This document shows, piece after piece, positions 63,925-64,000 of a DNA stretch of 64,000 nt. Numbering within the stretch: position 1 is the stretch's first letter; every line of letters starts with the position of its first letter. This stretch comes from Ignavibacteria bacterium UBA7675 (GTDB lineage Bacteria; Bacteroidota; Ignavibacteria; Kapaibacteriales; UB7675). The translations under genes were made by a program, and so were the position numbers. The stretch is taken from the NCBI GenBank assembly GCA_002483085.1, contig DLHF01000078.1, forward strand, positions 54,507 through 118,506. Reading direction: 5' to 3'. The notes under the pieces are model-generated. The model was not told where the DNA came from and made no database searches. It was given only the letters and a program-made list of their open reading frames with translations.

Positions 63925-64000
63925 CTTTCGTCTTCGCCCTCGCGTTCGCTCTCCGCACCGCGCTGACGTCCGTGCATCAGTTACCGTAAGAACGGTGCGC
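63925..64000 (+). repeat. Dispersed repeat, copy J (alpha joined to gamma, cut by window end)
   Basis: CTTTCGTCTTCGCCCTCGCG leads into a shortened alpha core (CTCCGCACCGCGCTG, 63951-63965), joined directly to gamma (ACGTCCGTGCATCAGTTACC, then GTAAGAACGGTGCGC to the window edge). The beta end, if present, lies beyond the window. Confidence 0.75.

Noticed and set aside
3700..64000. The dispersed repeats as a CRISPR array or rRNA/tRNA fragments
   Set aside because: Copies lie kilobases apart in both orientations with no regular spacers, no cas genes are present, and no tRNA cloverleaf or rRNA signature was recognised.

Overview
The window reads as a chromosomal segment from a Gram-negative member of the Bacteroidota/Chlorobiota (FCB) group; an Ignavibacteria- or Kapabacteria-like lineage fits, but that placement is inference. 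The evidence is five secreted proteins ending in type IX secretion (T9SS) type A sorting domains, a lipid A gene cluster (lpxB, lpxK), outer-membrane beta-barrels, a small histone H1-like (Hc1-type) protein, and weak use of Shine-Dalgarno sites. By-eye composition is near 50-55% GC except for a more AT-rich stretch at about 27.65-29.95 kb. No rRNA, tRNA or CRISPR array was recognised.

Layout. 0-6 kb: an edge-truncated gene, two small unknowns, a membrane alkaline-phosphatase-superfamily transferase, a secreted helical T9SS cargo protein and an M48 lipoprotein protease. 6.4-16.3 kb (minus): a three-gene cassette made of an outer-membrane barrel, a giant secreted protein of about 1977 residues and a fibronectin-III protein. 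16.6-24.6 kb: a conserved FCB protein of unknown role and a 2057-residue T9SS cargo protein carrying LamG-like, cohesin-like and dockerin-like parts. 25-33 kb (plus): prfC, a YceH-family gene, a compact putative restriction-modification pair between imperfect direct repeats, trhO, a DUF192 lipoprotein, a DUF2459 protein and a methyltransferase. 33.5-36.7 kb: a secreted metallopeptidase and a secreted SH3-like protein. 36.8-43.7 kb (minus): a complete tripartite ABC efflux operon headed by a TetR regulator. 43.9-45.1 kb (minus): an AtuA-C-like protein and a secreted unknown. 45.4-51.2 kb (plus): panD, a GlmU-like nucleotidyltransferase, methylmalonyl-CoA epimerase, phosphoglycerate mutase and two exported TldD-family proteins. 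51.8-54.9 kb (plus): a T9SS subtilase and an Hc1-like protein. 54.9-58.3 kb (minus): lpxB, a DUF374 acyltransferase, lpxK and a class I glutamine-amidotransferase-like hydrolase. 58.5-63.9 kb (plus): an eight-repeat CHRD protein with a T9SS tail and a VWA protein.

The strongest unexplained signal is a dispersed, modular, intergenic repeat family with ten sites in 64 kb. It is built from recurring modules, called alpha, beta and gamma here. Five copies keep the same order (beta, variable centre, inverted alpha), and two beta copies 44 kb apart are identical over 73 bp. Other points worth follow-up are the exported TldD/TldE-like pair in which only one member keeps the metal site, the AT-rich putative R-M module whose nuclease candidate lacks a canonical ExK, and the barrel/giant/FnIII cassette.
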